Below, piece by piece: positions 6,429-12,794 of a DNA stretch of 12,794 nucleotides. A model generated the notes under the pieces. That model worked only from the letters and a program-made list of their open reading frames with translations. It was not told where the DNA came from and did not search any database. This DNA is from Pseudomonadota bacterium (GTDB lineage: Bacteria > Pseudomonadota > Gammaproteobacteria > Burkholderiales > Burkholderiaceae_B), in assembly GCA_023437255.1 (NCBI GenBank), contig JAEZGR010000012.1, forward strand, positions 1 to 12,794. The letters run 5' to 3'. Numbering within the stretch: the first letter of the stretch is position 1; every line of letters starts with the position of its first letter. The position numbers were made by a program, and so were the translations under genes.

Positions 6429-7575
6429 GCTGCGACGCGCCGCGCTGTTTGGCGGCGTGGCAGTTCTGGGTGGTGCGTTGGCCGGTGCCGGCATGGCGTG
6501 GATGGTGCGTGCCGAATCCGACTCCGGGCCCGCGCAGCCGCCCCAGGTCATCGTGGGCGATGGCGTGTCCACCCCGGCGGGCATGGCGTGGGTGCCGCCG
6601 GGCGAGTTCCTCATGGGCAGCGACAGCAAGCTTGCGCAGCCCAATGAGCAGCCCGCGCATCCGGTTCGCGTGCAAGGGTTCTGGATGGACCTGACCCACG
6701 TCACCAACGACCAGTTCGCCGAATTCGTGCGTCAGACCGGTTACGTGACGACCGCCGAGCGCAAGCCTGACTGGGAAACCATACGCGTGCAGCTTCCGCC
6801 CGGTACGCCGCGCCCGCCTGACGAGGTGCTGGTGCCGGGTGCCATGGTGTTCGTGGGTACACAGGGGCCGGTCAGCCTGGCGGATTACTGGCAGTGGTGG
6901 CGCTATGTTCCGGGCGCCAACTGGCGTCAGCCGCAGGGCCCAGGCAGCAGCATCGCCGACAAGGGCGATCATCCTGTGGTGCAGGTCAGCTACGCAGACG
7001 CGCTGGCTTATGCCAAGTGGGCGGGCAAGCGCCTGCCCACCGAGGCGGAGTGGGAATACGCCGCTCGCGGCGGCCTGGAGCAGGCCACCTATGTGTGGGG
7101 CGATGAGCTCATGCCCGATGGCCGGCAACAGGCCAATTACTGGGATCCGAAGCAGCGCACCTTTCCGGTCGTGAGCCCGGAGGCCGGCGGTGCAGCCGGC
7201 ACCCAGGCGGCCGGCACATTCCCACCCAATGGCTTCGGCTTGTACGACATGACAGGCAACGCGTGGCAGTGGGTGAATGACTGGTACCGCGCCGATTACT
7301 TCATTCAGCAGGCGTCTGCGGCGGCAAAAGGCCCCGTTGCCAACCCCCAGGGCCCCGACGATTCGTTCGACCCTTCAGAACCGGGGGTGCCCGTCAACGC
7401 TCCGAAGCGGGTGATCAGAGGCGGTTCCTTCCTGTGCAATGAAAGTTACTGCCTTTCTTATCGGCCCAGCGCCAGGCGCGGTGCCGATCCACACAGCCCG
7501 ATGTCTCATGTCGGCTTCAGGCTCGTGAGCGACGCCGCGCCGCCGGCATCGGGTGTGAGCACCGCAGCGCGCTGA
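6415..7575 (+). CDS. Membrane-anchored formylglycine-generating enzyme (sulfatase maturation)
   Basis: A 386-residue FGE, which oxidises the Cys of CxPxR in sulfatases to the catalytic formylglycine using O2 and copper. Residues 1-8 are basic (KLRR), 9-30 hydrophobic: an uncleaved anchor or a signal peptide, placing the enzyme in the periplasm. FGE landmarks follow: MAWVPPGEFLMGSD (57-70), THVTNDQFAEFV (94-105), GANWRQPQGPGSS (167-179), LPTEAEWEYAARGG (207-220), LYDMTGNAWQWVNDW (276-290), RVIRGGSFLCNESYC (332-346), RRGADPHSPMSHVGFR (354-369). Cys341 and Cys346 have the copper-binding active-site spacing and are the only cysteines in the protein, separating a true FGE from related domains such as EgtB-like proteins that lack this pair. 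The ATG lies inside the end of the sulfatase gene; no clear ribosome binding site precedes it, so translation is probably coupled. The gene converges on the second sulfatase with 33 bases between stops. Confidence 0.93.
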   Translation: MAFTKLRRAALFGGVAVLGGALAGAGMAWMVRAESDSGPAQPPQVIVGDGVSTPAGMAWVPPGEFLMGSDSKLAQPNEQPAHPVRVQGFWMDLTHVTNDQFAEFVRQTGYVTTAERKPDWETIRVQLPPGTPRPPDEVLVPGAMVFVGTQGPVSLADYWQWWRYVPGANWRQPQGPGSSIADKGDHPVVQVSYADALAYAKWAGKRLPTEAEWEYAARGGLEQATYVWGDELMPDGRQQANYWDPKQRTFPVVSPEAGGAAGTQAAGTFPPNGFGLYDMTGNAWQWVNDWYRADYFIQQASAAAKGPVANPQGPDDSFDPSEPGVPVNAPKRVIRGGSFLCNESYCLSYRPSARRGADPHSPMSHVGFRLVSDAAPPASGVSTAAR

Positions 7576-7608
7576 ACTTCGCTGCGTGCCTGAAGCGCCA
7601 ACCCTCAT

Positions 7609-9768
7609 TCAGGAAGCGCGTGCTCTGCAATCCCGGCCCATGTTGGCGTGAATGATTTCGAGGTCTGCCTCGTTGGTCAGCCCGTCAAAGTTGAAGTCGT
7701 ACCAGCTGCTGCGCCCGCCGTTCTCACGGCTGAAGCGGGTCCAGCCTTCGATGTCGCGGGCATCGACCACCAGATCGAGATTGCCATCGCCCGGGCATTG
7801 CACATGGCTGTCGCGCAGCCGGGCCATATCTGACTTCAGTGCTGTGTAGTTCTGTTCCTGCTCGGGCGTGAGCGCCGGTTGCGTGAGCAGATCGTAGATC
7901 GCGTAGTCGATGCGTGGCACCGGGGTGGCCTCGTCGACTTCGTAGAACTCGTCGGTGACCTCGAGCTGGCCCGTGGCGCAGCTCAGGGTTTCCTTCTGCA
8001 CAAGTTTGTACGATGCGTTGCGGATGGCGCGCTGTGAGCTGGGCAGCAGATCGACGGCGCTGCCGCCCTGGGCGACCAGATAGGCGTTCACGTCGCAGCA
8101 GGTCTTCAGCCCCGCCTCGCCGGCGACGCCGCCCGGCCCGTACCAGATGCCGCCCTGATCTTCACAGACCGAGGCTTGCGGAAACAGCTGCGCGCAGGTG
8201 TTATAGGTGGGGATGACGCAAGGCGGGGGCGTGTCGGCGGGGTTCTGGATGTTCGACCCCGTTTCACTATAGTTGGTGTCGCGGATGGCGGCTTGAGCCG
8301 GGTTCGTGAGATAGGGCAGCACGGGCTGCGCGTCGATCTGGCGCGACTCCGGAATGGCGTCACGTACGTCCATGCCGGCCAGCTCGGCAAACAGGCTGAA
8401 CATGTCGGCGGAGTTGACCATGTGGGGCAGCGTGCGCCCCGGCTCGGCCACCATGGGCCCGGCTACGATCAAGGGAACCCAGACCCCCGTCTGATAAGGG
8501 AAGCCCTTGGCACGGGTGGGGTCGAACGGCGCTTTGACGCTGGGGCCATACGTGCCGTTATCGCCCATGATGATCACCGCAGTGCGCGTTTCCTGTGGCC
8601 GGTAATCGAGGCTGCCGTCCTGGCGGTAGCGGGCAAGCCCCGCCTCCACAAGCAGGCGGCCGATTTCCTTGTCGAGCGCCTCGATCATCTGGTTGGTCAG
8701 GATGCGGGCTTCGGCGGTGCCGCTGCACGTGAATCCCGACGTCGGCACGGACCCCGGCGGCAGCAAGGAGTGAGGCGGTTGCTGCAGCGGGGTGTGGATC
8801 GCCGAGTAACCCAGGCTGAGCATCCATGGCTGATTCGCCGTTCGAGTTCGGATCCATTCGACCGCCCTGTCGGTTTCGATCACGCTTCGGTAACCGCGGT
8901 AGCGGCTGTCGGACACGGGCACCACTTCGGCGTTGCCGTCGGGGTGGTTGATGATCCATTCGCCGGTGTAGTAGCCGTTCTGCTCGCTGAAATCCAGATA
9001 GGACGGCATGGTGGGGCCACAGGTCTTGCCCGGATCAAAAATGCCGCCGCGCTCCAGGCACACGCGGCCCGGTGTGTCGCCGGCCGCCAGGTTCAGTGCG
9101 GTGCAGCTGCCGTCGGGCTGCCAGCAGGCGCCGGAATCTGCACCAATGGCGCTGTCGTGGCGTGTGGCGGGCACGAAGCCGCAGGTATAGGTGCCTTCGG
9201 GCGCCACGCCGCCCGCCGTGGTGTCGATGGGGTAGGGGCCGCCGTCGAGATAGCCTTCAAAATAATCCCAGCCCAGCTCGTGCATGGCCTTGTCACCCAG
9301 GGGGTGATTGGCCGGATTCAGGTCGGAACCGGTGACATGCATTTTGCCGATCACCGCATTCACATAGCCCTTCTGCTTGAGCAGCTTGGGCGTCGTGATC
9401 TCGTAGGGAGAGACTTGCGAGTTGGCCAGATCGGCGGTCACGATCGCGTTGCGCACGTCGGTGCGGAACGGGTAGCGGCCCTCGAAGAAGGTGGCGCGTG
9501 TCGGTGAACACGTCGGCATCGACCAGGCATTGCGAAAACGCACGCCCGCCTGCGCAATCACGTCGAGATTGGGGGTGTGTGCCGCCGTGGCGCCGCCATA
9601 GCCGAACACGGGCAGCTGATCGATGCCGAAGTCGTCCAGGACGATGAACAGGATGTTGGGCAGGTCAGTATCGGCGTCGGCCGTGCTGGAGTGCGTGCTG
9701 CTGTCGCAGCCGGCGAGCATGGCGGCCGAGGCCAGACAGGAGAGCAGGGCACGACGCTTTGCGGACAC
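7609..9768 (-). CDS. Lipoprotein sulfatase with C-terminal dockerin-like domain (paralogue)
   Basis: A 719-residue cysteine-type sulfatase. The start is GTG 9768, with AAGGA six bases upstream; it gives a compact signal peptide (KRR, hydrophobic core, lipobox LAGC) and lipidated Cys21 followed by DSST. The ATG at 9831 would add 21 residues and bury the signal peptide. Catalytic residues: Asp45-Asp46 (LDDFG), CSPTR (87-91, the Thr variant), Lys142 and His144 in GKMH, His325 in AIHTP, Asp403-Asn404 in GDNG, Lys421. It carries the same two cysteine modules as its paralogue (Cys215/222/237/250 and Cys517/525/535/557, plus Cys558). The C-terminal EF-hand pair is complete: loop 1 Asp661, Asn663, Asp665, Asp669, Asp672; loop 2 Asp691, Asn693, Asp695, Asn699, Asp702. 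It needs an FGE, which is the convergent neighbour. It lies 129 bases downstream of gspF on the same strand, probably with its own promoter or by read-through. Confidence 0.93.
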   Translation of the reverse strand: MSAKRRALLSCLASAAMLAGCDSSTHSSTADADTDLPNILFIVLDDFGIDQLPVFGYGGATAAHTPNLDVIAQAGVRFRNAWSMPTCSPTRATFFEGRYPFRTDVRNAIVTADLANSQVSPYEITTPKLLKQKGYVNAVIGKMHVTGSDLNPANHPLGDKAMHELGWDYFEGYLDGGPYPIDTTAGGVAPEGTYTCGFVPATRHDSAIGADSGACWQPDGSCTALNLAAGDTPGRVCLERGGIFDPGKTCGPTMPSYLDFSEQNGYYTGEWIINHPDGNAEVVPVSDSRYRGYRSVIETDRAVEWIRTRTANQPWMLSLGYSAIHTPLQQPPHSLLPPGSVPTSGFTCSGTAEARILTNQMIEALDKEIGRLLVEAGLARYRQDGSLDYRPQETRTAVIIMGDNGTYGPSVKAPFDPTRAKGFPYQTGVWVPLIVAGPMVAEPGRTLPHMVNSADMFSLFAELAGMDVRDAIPESRQIDAQPVLPYLTNPAQAAIRDTNYSETGSNIQNPADTPPPCVIPTYNTCAQLFPQASVCEDQGGIWYGPGGVAGEAGLKTCCDVNAYLVAQGGSAVDLLPSSQRAIRNASYKLVQKETLSCATGQLEVTDEFYEVDEATPVPRIDYAIYDLLTQPALTPEQEQNYTALKSDMARLRDSHVQCPGDGNLDLVVDARDIEGWTRFSRENGGRSSWYDFNFDGLTNEADLEIIHANMGRDCRARAS

Positions 9769-9897
9769 CGGAGTTCCTTGATGGACATGGAAGGTTGCAG
9801 TTGGAAAACATCGTAACGTCCACGGAGCCATCCTTCCAGCATTTTTTAGGTTTCAAGAAATGGTGGCGCGCGCCGCGCGACAGCGGGAAACCGTTCT
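9769..9897 (-). other. Gap between gspF and the second sulfatase, with dyads
   Basis: A 129-base non-coding stretch. It holds GGTTTC (9849-9854) and GAAACC (9887-9892) enclosing the palindrome GGCGCGCGCC (9865-9874), and a 7-bp inverted repeat TGGAAGG (9788-9794) with CCTTCCA (9832-9838). Neither is followed by a T-run on the minus strand, so neither is a clear terminator of the gsp operon. I see no convincing -35/-10 pair on the minus strand. The sulfatase may be read through from gspF or have an activator-dependent promoter. Confidence 0.4.
9775..9779 (-). promoter_or_regulatory. Ribosome binding site of the second sulfatase
   Basis: AAGGA on the minus strand, six bases before GTG 9768. 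It decides the start in favour of this GTG over the upstream ATG at 9831, which has no properly spaced site. Confidence 0.65.
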
Positions 9898-11109
9898 TCA
9901 GCGGATGAGCTGGTTGATCTCGATGATGGGCAGCATGACCGCCAGCACGATCACCAGCACGATGCCGCCCATGATCAGGGTCATGGCGGGTTCAAGCAGC
10001 GCCGTGAGCGTCAGCGCACGCCGCTCCAGTTCGCTCGACAGGGTGCGTGCCGCCCGATCAAGCATGGCGGGCAGTTCACCCGTGCGTTCACCGCTGCCGA
10101 TCATGTGGATGAGCAGGGGCGGGAAGACCTGTTGGGCCTGCAGCGCGGCCGCCAGAGCGCTGCCTTCCCGCACGCGTTTGATTGCATCCTTTGACGCCGC
10201 CCGCAGCCGCTCATTGCTCAAGGTGCGTTGGGCGGCCTCCAGGGCCGGCAGCAGCGACACCCCGCTATTGGTCAGTATCGCCAGGGTGGCGGCGTAGCGG
10301 GCGGTGTTCACGCCCAGCACGTAGCGGCCCGCGAGTGGCAGATGCAACACGCGTTCATGCCAGGCCAATCGGGCAGCGGGCATGCGCAATGTCCATCGCC
10401 ACGCAGCGAACAACAGGGTGGTGGCCAGCAGCGTCAGCAGACCCCATTCGCGAACGAAGGCGCTGGTGGCGAGCATGGCGCGCGTCAGCGGGGGCAGGGT
10501 CTGCTGGGTGTGCACGAAAGCGTTGACGACTTGCGGTACGACATAGCTCAGCAGGAAGATCACCACGGCGATGGCCACGATCGTGACAATGGCGGGGTAA
10601 ATGAAGGCGGTGAGGATCTTGTTGCGCAGATCGCCGCGTGATTCGATATGGTTGGCGAGCCGTTCCATGACCTCCGGAAGCTCCCCTGATTGTTCCCCAG
10701 CTTCGATCAGTGCGCAGTAGATGGGCGGGAAGTCGCGTGGATGCGCGGCCATGGCGTCGCACAGGCGGTGGCCCGCCCGAATGTCCGCCCGGACGGCCGC
10801 CACAACATGTGCCACGTGTCGACGTTCGGCCTGTTCCAATACCGCGGTCAGCGCCGTTTCCAGCGGCAGACCGGCAGCGAGCAGGCCTGCCAGCTGGCGG
10901 CTCAATCCGCCCAGTTCGCCGTCGCGCAGGCGACTGCCGGTCAGAGTCCGGCGCGCAGCGCTGTGCCCACCGGCCACCCTCCTTACCGACAGCGGCACGA
11001 GGCCGCGAGCACGCAACTGCTGGCGTGCGCCTCGTTCGGAGTCGGCGTCGATCAGACCGCGTTCTATGCGTCCTGCGGCGTCGGCGGCTTCGAATTGATA
11101 ACTGGGCAT
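9898..11109 (-). CDS. gspF: Type II secretion inner-membrane protein GspF
   Basis: A 403-residue polytopic protein of the type II secretion inner-membrane platform, which works with the ATPase GspE to assemble the pseudopilus. The start ATG 11109 has AGGGA nine bases upstream. Two GspF domains repeat: the first (~65-190) contains EAGEQSGELPEVMERLA (136-152), the second (~270-393) contains GSGERTGELPAMLDRAA (338-354). Three membrane segments are visible at ~170-195, ~222-240 and ~372-397, the normal GspF topology, and the length matches the family. The gene follows gspE after 16 bases, so the two are in one operon. The next gene downstream is a sulfatase rather than gspG, so the pseudopilin genes must lie elsewhere or the operon order is unusual. 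Confidence 0.95.
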   Translation of the reverse strand: MPSYQFEAADAAGRIERGLIDADSERGARQQLRARGLVPLSVRRVAGGHSAARRTLTGSRLRDGELGGLSRQLAGLLAAGLPLETALTAVLEQAERRHVAHVVAAVRADIRAGHRLCDAMAAHPRDFPPIYCALIEAGEQSGELPEVMERLANHIESRGDLRNKILTAFIYPAIVTIVAIAVVIFLLSYVVPQVVNAFVHTQQTLPPLTRAMLATSAFVREWGLLTLLATTLLFAAWRWTLRMPAARLAWHERVLHLPLAGRYVLGVNTARYAATLAILTNSGVSLLPALEAAQRTLSNERLRAASKDAIKRVREGSALAAALQAQQVFPPLLIHMIGSGERTGELPAMLDRAARTLSSELERRALTLTALLEPAMTLIMGGIVLVIVLAVMLPIIEINQLIR

Positions 11110-11125
11110 GTCGCTGTATCCCTGC

Positions 11126-12547
11126 TCAGGCGTCGTGCGTCACCCGAGCGAGTTCCTCCAGGGTGGTGACGCCCTGTTGCACCCAGCGCAGACCGTCTTC
11201 GCGCAGGCTGCGCATGCCATGGCTGCTGGCGGTCGCACGCAGCGCGTGCTCGGTGGCCTCGCCGTGGATCAGTTCGCGCACATCGTCATCGATGACGAAC
11301 AGTTCGTGTATGCCCGTACGACCCCGGTAGCCGGTCTGACGACACTCGTGGCAGCCCGCCGGATTCCAGGCGGCGGTGCCGTCTTCGTGGGGTAGTCGGC
11401 AGGCGGGGCAGAGCTTGCGGATCAGGCGTTGGGCGAGCACGCCCCGCAGCGTCGAAGCCAGCAGAAAGGGTTCCACGCCCATGTCGGTCAGGCGAGTGAT
11501 GGCCGAAGTCGCGTCGTTGGTGTGCAGCGTGGCCAGCACTAGGTGCCCGGTGAGCGAGGCCTGCACGGCGATCTGGGCGGTTTCCAGATCGCGAATTTCG
11601 CCGATCATGATGATGTCCGGGTCCTGGCGCAGGATCGCGCGCAGGGCCGTTGCGAAATCGAGGTCGATGCGCGGGTTGACCTGAGTCTGCCCGATGCCCG
11701 GCAGATCGTATTCGATGGGGTCCTCGACGGTGAGGATGTTGGTGGTGGTCGTGTCGAGCCTGCCCAGCGCGGCATAGAGTGTGGTGCTCTTGCCGCTGCC
11801 GGTGGGACCGGTCACCAGCACGATGCCGTGCGGGCGATGAATCAATTCGTCGAGCCCCGAAAGAACGTCGGGCGCCATGCCCAGACGCTCCAATTCAATG
11901 AACCCTGCCGACTTGTCGAGCAGTCGAAGCACGGCCCGCTCGCCGTGGCCGGTGGGCAGAGTCGACACGCGCACGTCGATCGCGCGACCCCCGACCCGCA
12001 GGGCAATGCGGCCGTCTTGGGGCAGCCGCTTCTCGGCGATGTCGAGGTTGGCCATGATCTTGATGCGCGACACCAACGCGTTATGCAGCGCCCGGCGGGG
12101 GTTCACAATATCGCGCAAGGTGCCATCCACGCGATAGCGCACCACCGAATGGGTTTCGAAGGCCTCGAGGTGGATGTCGCTCGCGCCGTCGCGGGCCGCC
12201 TGCGTGAAAAGGGCGTTGATCATGCGGATCACGGGCGCGTCGTCGTGCGATTCCAGCAGGTCCTCGATCTCGGGGATGTCCTGCATGAGCCGGTCGAGAT
12301 CCACCTCGTTGGCGGCGGCGTCCACCACTGCGGCGGCGTCGCCGGTTTCGGCATAGCCGGCCGCCAGCAGGGTGTCGAACTCGGCGTCGGTCACCTGCTG
12401 TTTCGGCAGCTCACCGTGGCGCCGCCGTATTTCTGCCAGCGCCCAGGCGGGCGTGCGTTCCGTGCACACCAGTCGGTGACCGGTCGCACCGGTCTGGATC
12501 AGGGCGCGGTTGGCCCGCGCCCAGGCGTAGGGTAGACGTGCGTTCAC
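11126..12547 (-). CDS. gspE: Type II secretion ATPase GspE
   Basis: A 473-residue cytoplasmic secretion ATPase that powers pseudopilus assembly. The start is GTG 12547, overlapping the stop of gspD in a GTGA arrangement. The N1 region (~1-95) precedes the N2 and catalytic domains. Motifs: GASDIHLEAF (121-130), Walker A GPTGSGKS (247-254), Asp box LTVEDPIEY (272-280), Walker B DIIMIGEIRD (311-320), His box HLVLATLHTNDA (335-346), and a four-cysteine zinc site, CPAC (380-383) and CHEC (399-402). The zinc site separates GspE and PilB from PilT-type retraction ATPases, and the placement between gspD and gspF points to type II secretion rather than pili. All catalytic residues are intact. Confidence 0.96.
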   Translation of the reverse strand: MNARLPYAWARANRALIQTGATGHRLVCTERTPAWALAEIRRRHGELPKQQVTDAEFDTLLAAGYAETGDAAAVVDAAANEVDLDRLMQDIPEIEDLLESHDDAPVIRMINALFTQAARDGASDIHLEAFETHSVVRYRVDGTLRDIVNPRRALHNALVSRIKIMANLDIAEKRLPQDGRIALRVGGRAIDVRVSTLPTGHGERAVLRLLDKSAGFIELERLGMAPDVLSGLDELIHRPHGIVLVTGPTGSGKSTTLYAALGRLDTTTTNILTVEDPIEYDLPGIGQTQVNPRIDLDFATALRAILRQDPDIIMIGEIRDLETAQIAVQASLTGHLVLATLHTNDATSAITRLTDMGVEPFLLASTLRGVLAQRLIRKLCPACRLPHEDGTAAWNPAGCHECRQTGYRGRTGIHELFVIDDDVRELIHGEATEHALRATASSHGMRSLREDGLRWVQQGVTTLEELARVTHDA

Positions 12548-12794
12548 AGTGAGTCCTGACTCCGGCTGGGGGGCCGGGCGGGCGGCGGAGCCAGGCTGGG
12601 CGAAGGCTCGCGCAGATCCAGCAGACCAGTTTCGGCGTTGCGCTCGAAGGCGGGCAGCGGCGGCACGCCGACGTCCTTGGCAAGCCAGGTCGAGAGCGGC
12701 GGCAGATTTGCCTGTGCGGCGCGCATGTAGTTGTAACGGTCGAGCGTCACACCGGCGCTGTCACGTGGGCCGCGCACGATGTGTGGGCGCAGGA
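12544..12794 (-). CDS. gspD: Type II secretion secretin GspD, C-terminal end (cut by window edge)
   Basis: The frame is open to the window edge; the first complete codon on the minus strand is at 12792-12790. The visible ~82 residues begin LRPHIVRGPRDSAGV, followed by LDRYNYMRAAQ. This matches the end of the secretin core of GspD (FLRPTI-R- then RY-Y-R--Q), after which the protein becomes a Pro- and Ser-rich tail ending SRSQDSL. That tail corresponds to the region that binds a pilotin in some species. GspD forms the outer-membrane channel through which folded substrates leave. Its TGA overlaps the GTG of gspE by four bases, which fits translational coupling in a gspD-gspE-gspF operon. Confidence 0.88.
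   Translation of the reverse strand, partial: LRPHIVRGPRDSAGVTLDRYNYMRAAQANLPPLSTWLAKDVGVPPLPAFERNAETGLLDLREPSPSLAPPPARPPSRSQDSL

Noticed and set aside
6415..6510. KLRR at the FGE N-terminus as a Tat export signal
   Set aside because: The arginine pair is not followed by the usual x-F-L-K pattern, so an ordinary anchor or Sec signal is more likely.
6491..6592. Repeated GGCATGGCGTGG (6490s and 6580s) as a DNA repeat
   Set aside because: Both copies encode Gly-Met-Ala-Trp in the FGE reading frame, one in the anchor and one in the conserved MAWVPPGEF motif; shared codon use explains them.
4923..6707. A 594-codon open frame on the minus strand opposite the first sulfatase and FGE
   Set aside because: It lies antisense to two well-supported genes, its translation is rich in His, Arg, Ala and Val without any domain, and GC-rich codon use on the plus strand explains the lack of stops.
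7589..7613. CCTGAA...TTCAGG stem between the convergent FGE and sulfatase genes as a shared terminator
   Set aside because: A six-base stem with a 13-base loop, overlapping a stop codon and lacking T-runs in both directions.
8176..9507. A 443-codon plus-strand frame opposite the second sulfatase
   Set aside because: Same cause: a shadow of GC-biased coding on the other strand, with low-complexity translation and no recognisable motif.
11543..12535. A 330-codon plus-strand frame opposite gspE
   Set aside because: gspE is complete with Walker and zinc motifs on the minus strand; the plus frame is a shadow.

Overview
The window looks like chromosomal DNA of a GC-rich, Gram-negative proteobacterium, most likely a gammaproteobacterium. 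The grounds are a type II secretion operon (gspD-gspE-gspF), lipoprotein signal peptides, strongly GC-biased third codon positions and tight gene packing. The species cannot be named from the sequence. There is no tRNA, rRNA, CRISPR array, transposase or integrase, and no gene-free stretch longer than about 170 bases.

Left part (1-4128): five genes with no obvious shared pathway. On the minus strand are the N-terminal half of an AAA-family ATPase, cut by the window edge just before its Walker A motif, and a secreted DUF2141 protein. Divergent from these, on the plus strand, is a 168-residue protein of unknown function. It converges on a WYL-domain transcription regulator (minus), which is divergent from an atypical Sir2-family NAD-dependent deacetylase (plus). 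Short intergenic gaps here carry several clean dyads: TAAGGTGAT-N6-ATCACCTTA before the ATPase, GACCGG-N9-CCGGTC over an AT-rich element between the WYL and Sir2 genes, an 18-bp perfect GC palindrome just upstream of the WYL gene, and a hairpin whose 3' arm is the ribosome-binding site of the unknown protein.

Middle part (4129-9897): a sulfatase maturation island. Two paralogous cysteine-type sulfatases, both predicted lipoproteins beginning Cys-Asp-Ser-Ser-Thr after cleavage, flank one formylglycine-generating enzyme (FGE). The first sulfatase and the FGE overlap by 14 bases on the plus strand; the second sulfatase faces them on the minus strand. The FGE keeps both active-site cysteines and has an N-terminal membrane anchor or signal peptide, so maturation probably happens in the periplasm. 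Both sulfatases carry two copies of an unusual four-cysteine module and end in a dockerin-like EF-hand pair.

Right part (9898-12794): the C-terminal end of the secretin GspD, then GspE and GspF, on the minus strand and tightly packed (GTGA overlap, then 16 bases). The second sulfatase follows gspF in the same direction after 129 bases.

Working model (inference): the sulfatases cross the inner membrane by Sec, are lipidated and folded with disulfides, are activated by the anchored FGE in the periplasm, and may be moved to the cell surface by the neighbouring type II system. The model case is the lipoprotein pullulanase PulA, which also has Asp at +2 and is a type II substrate.
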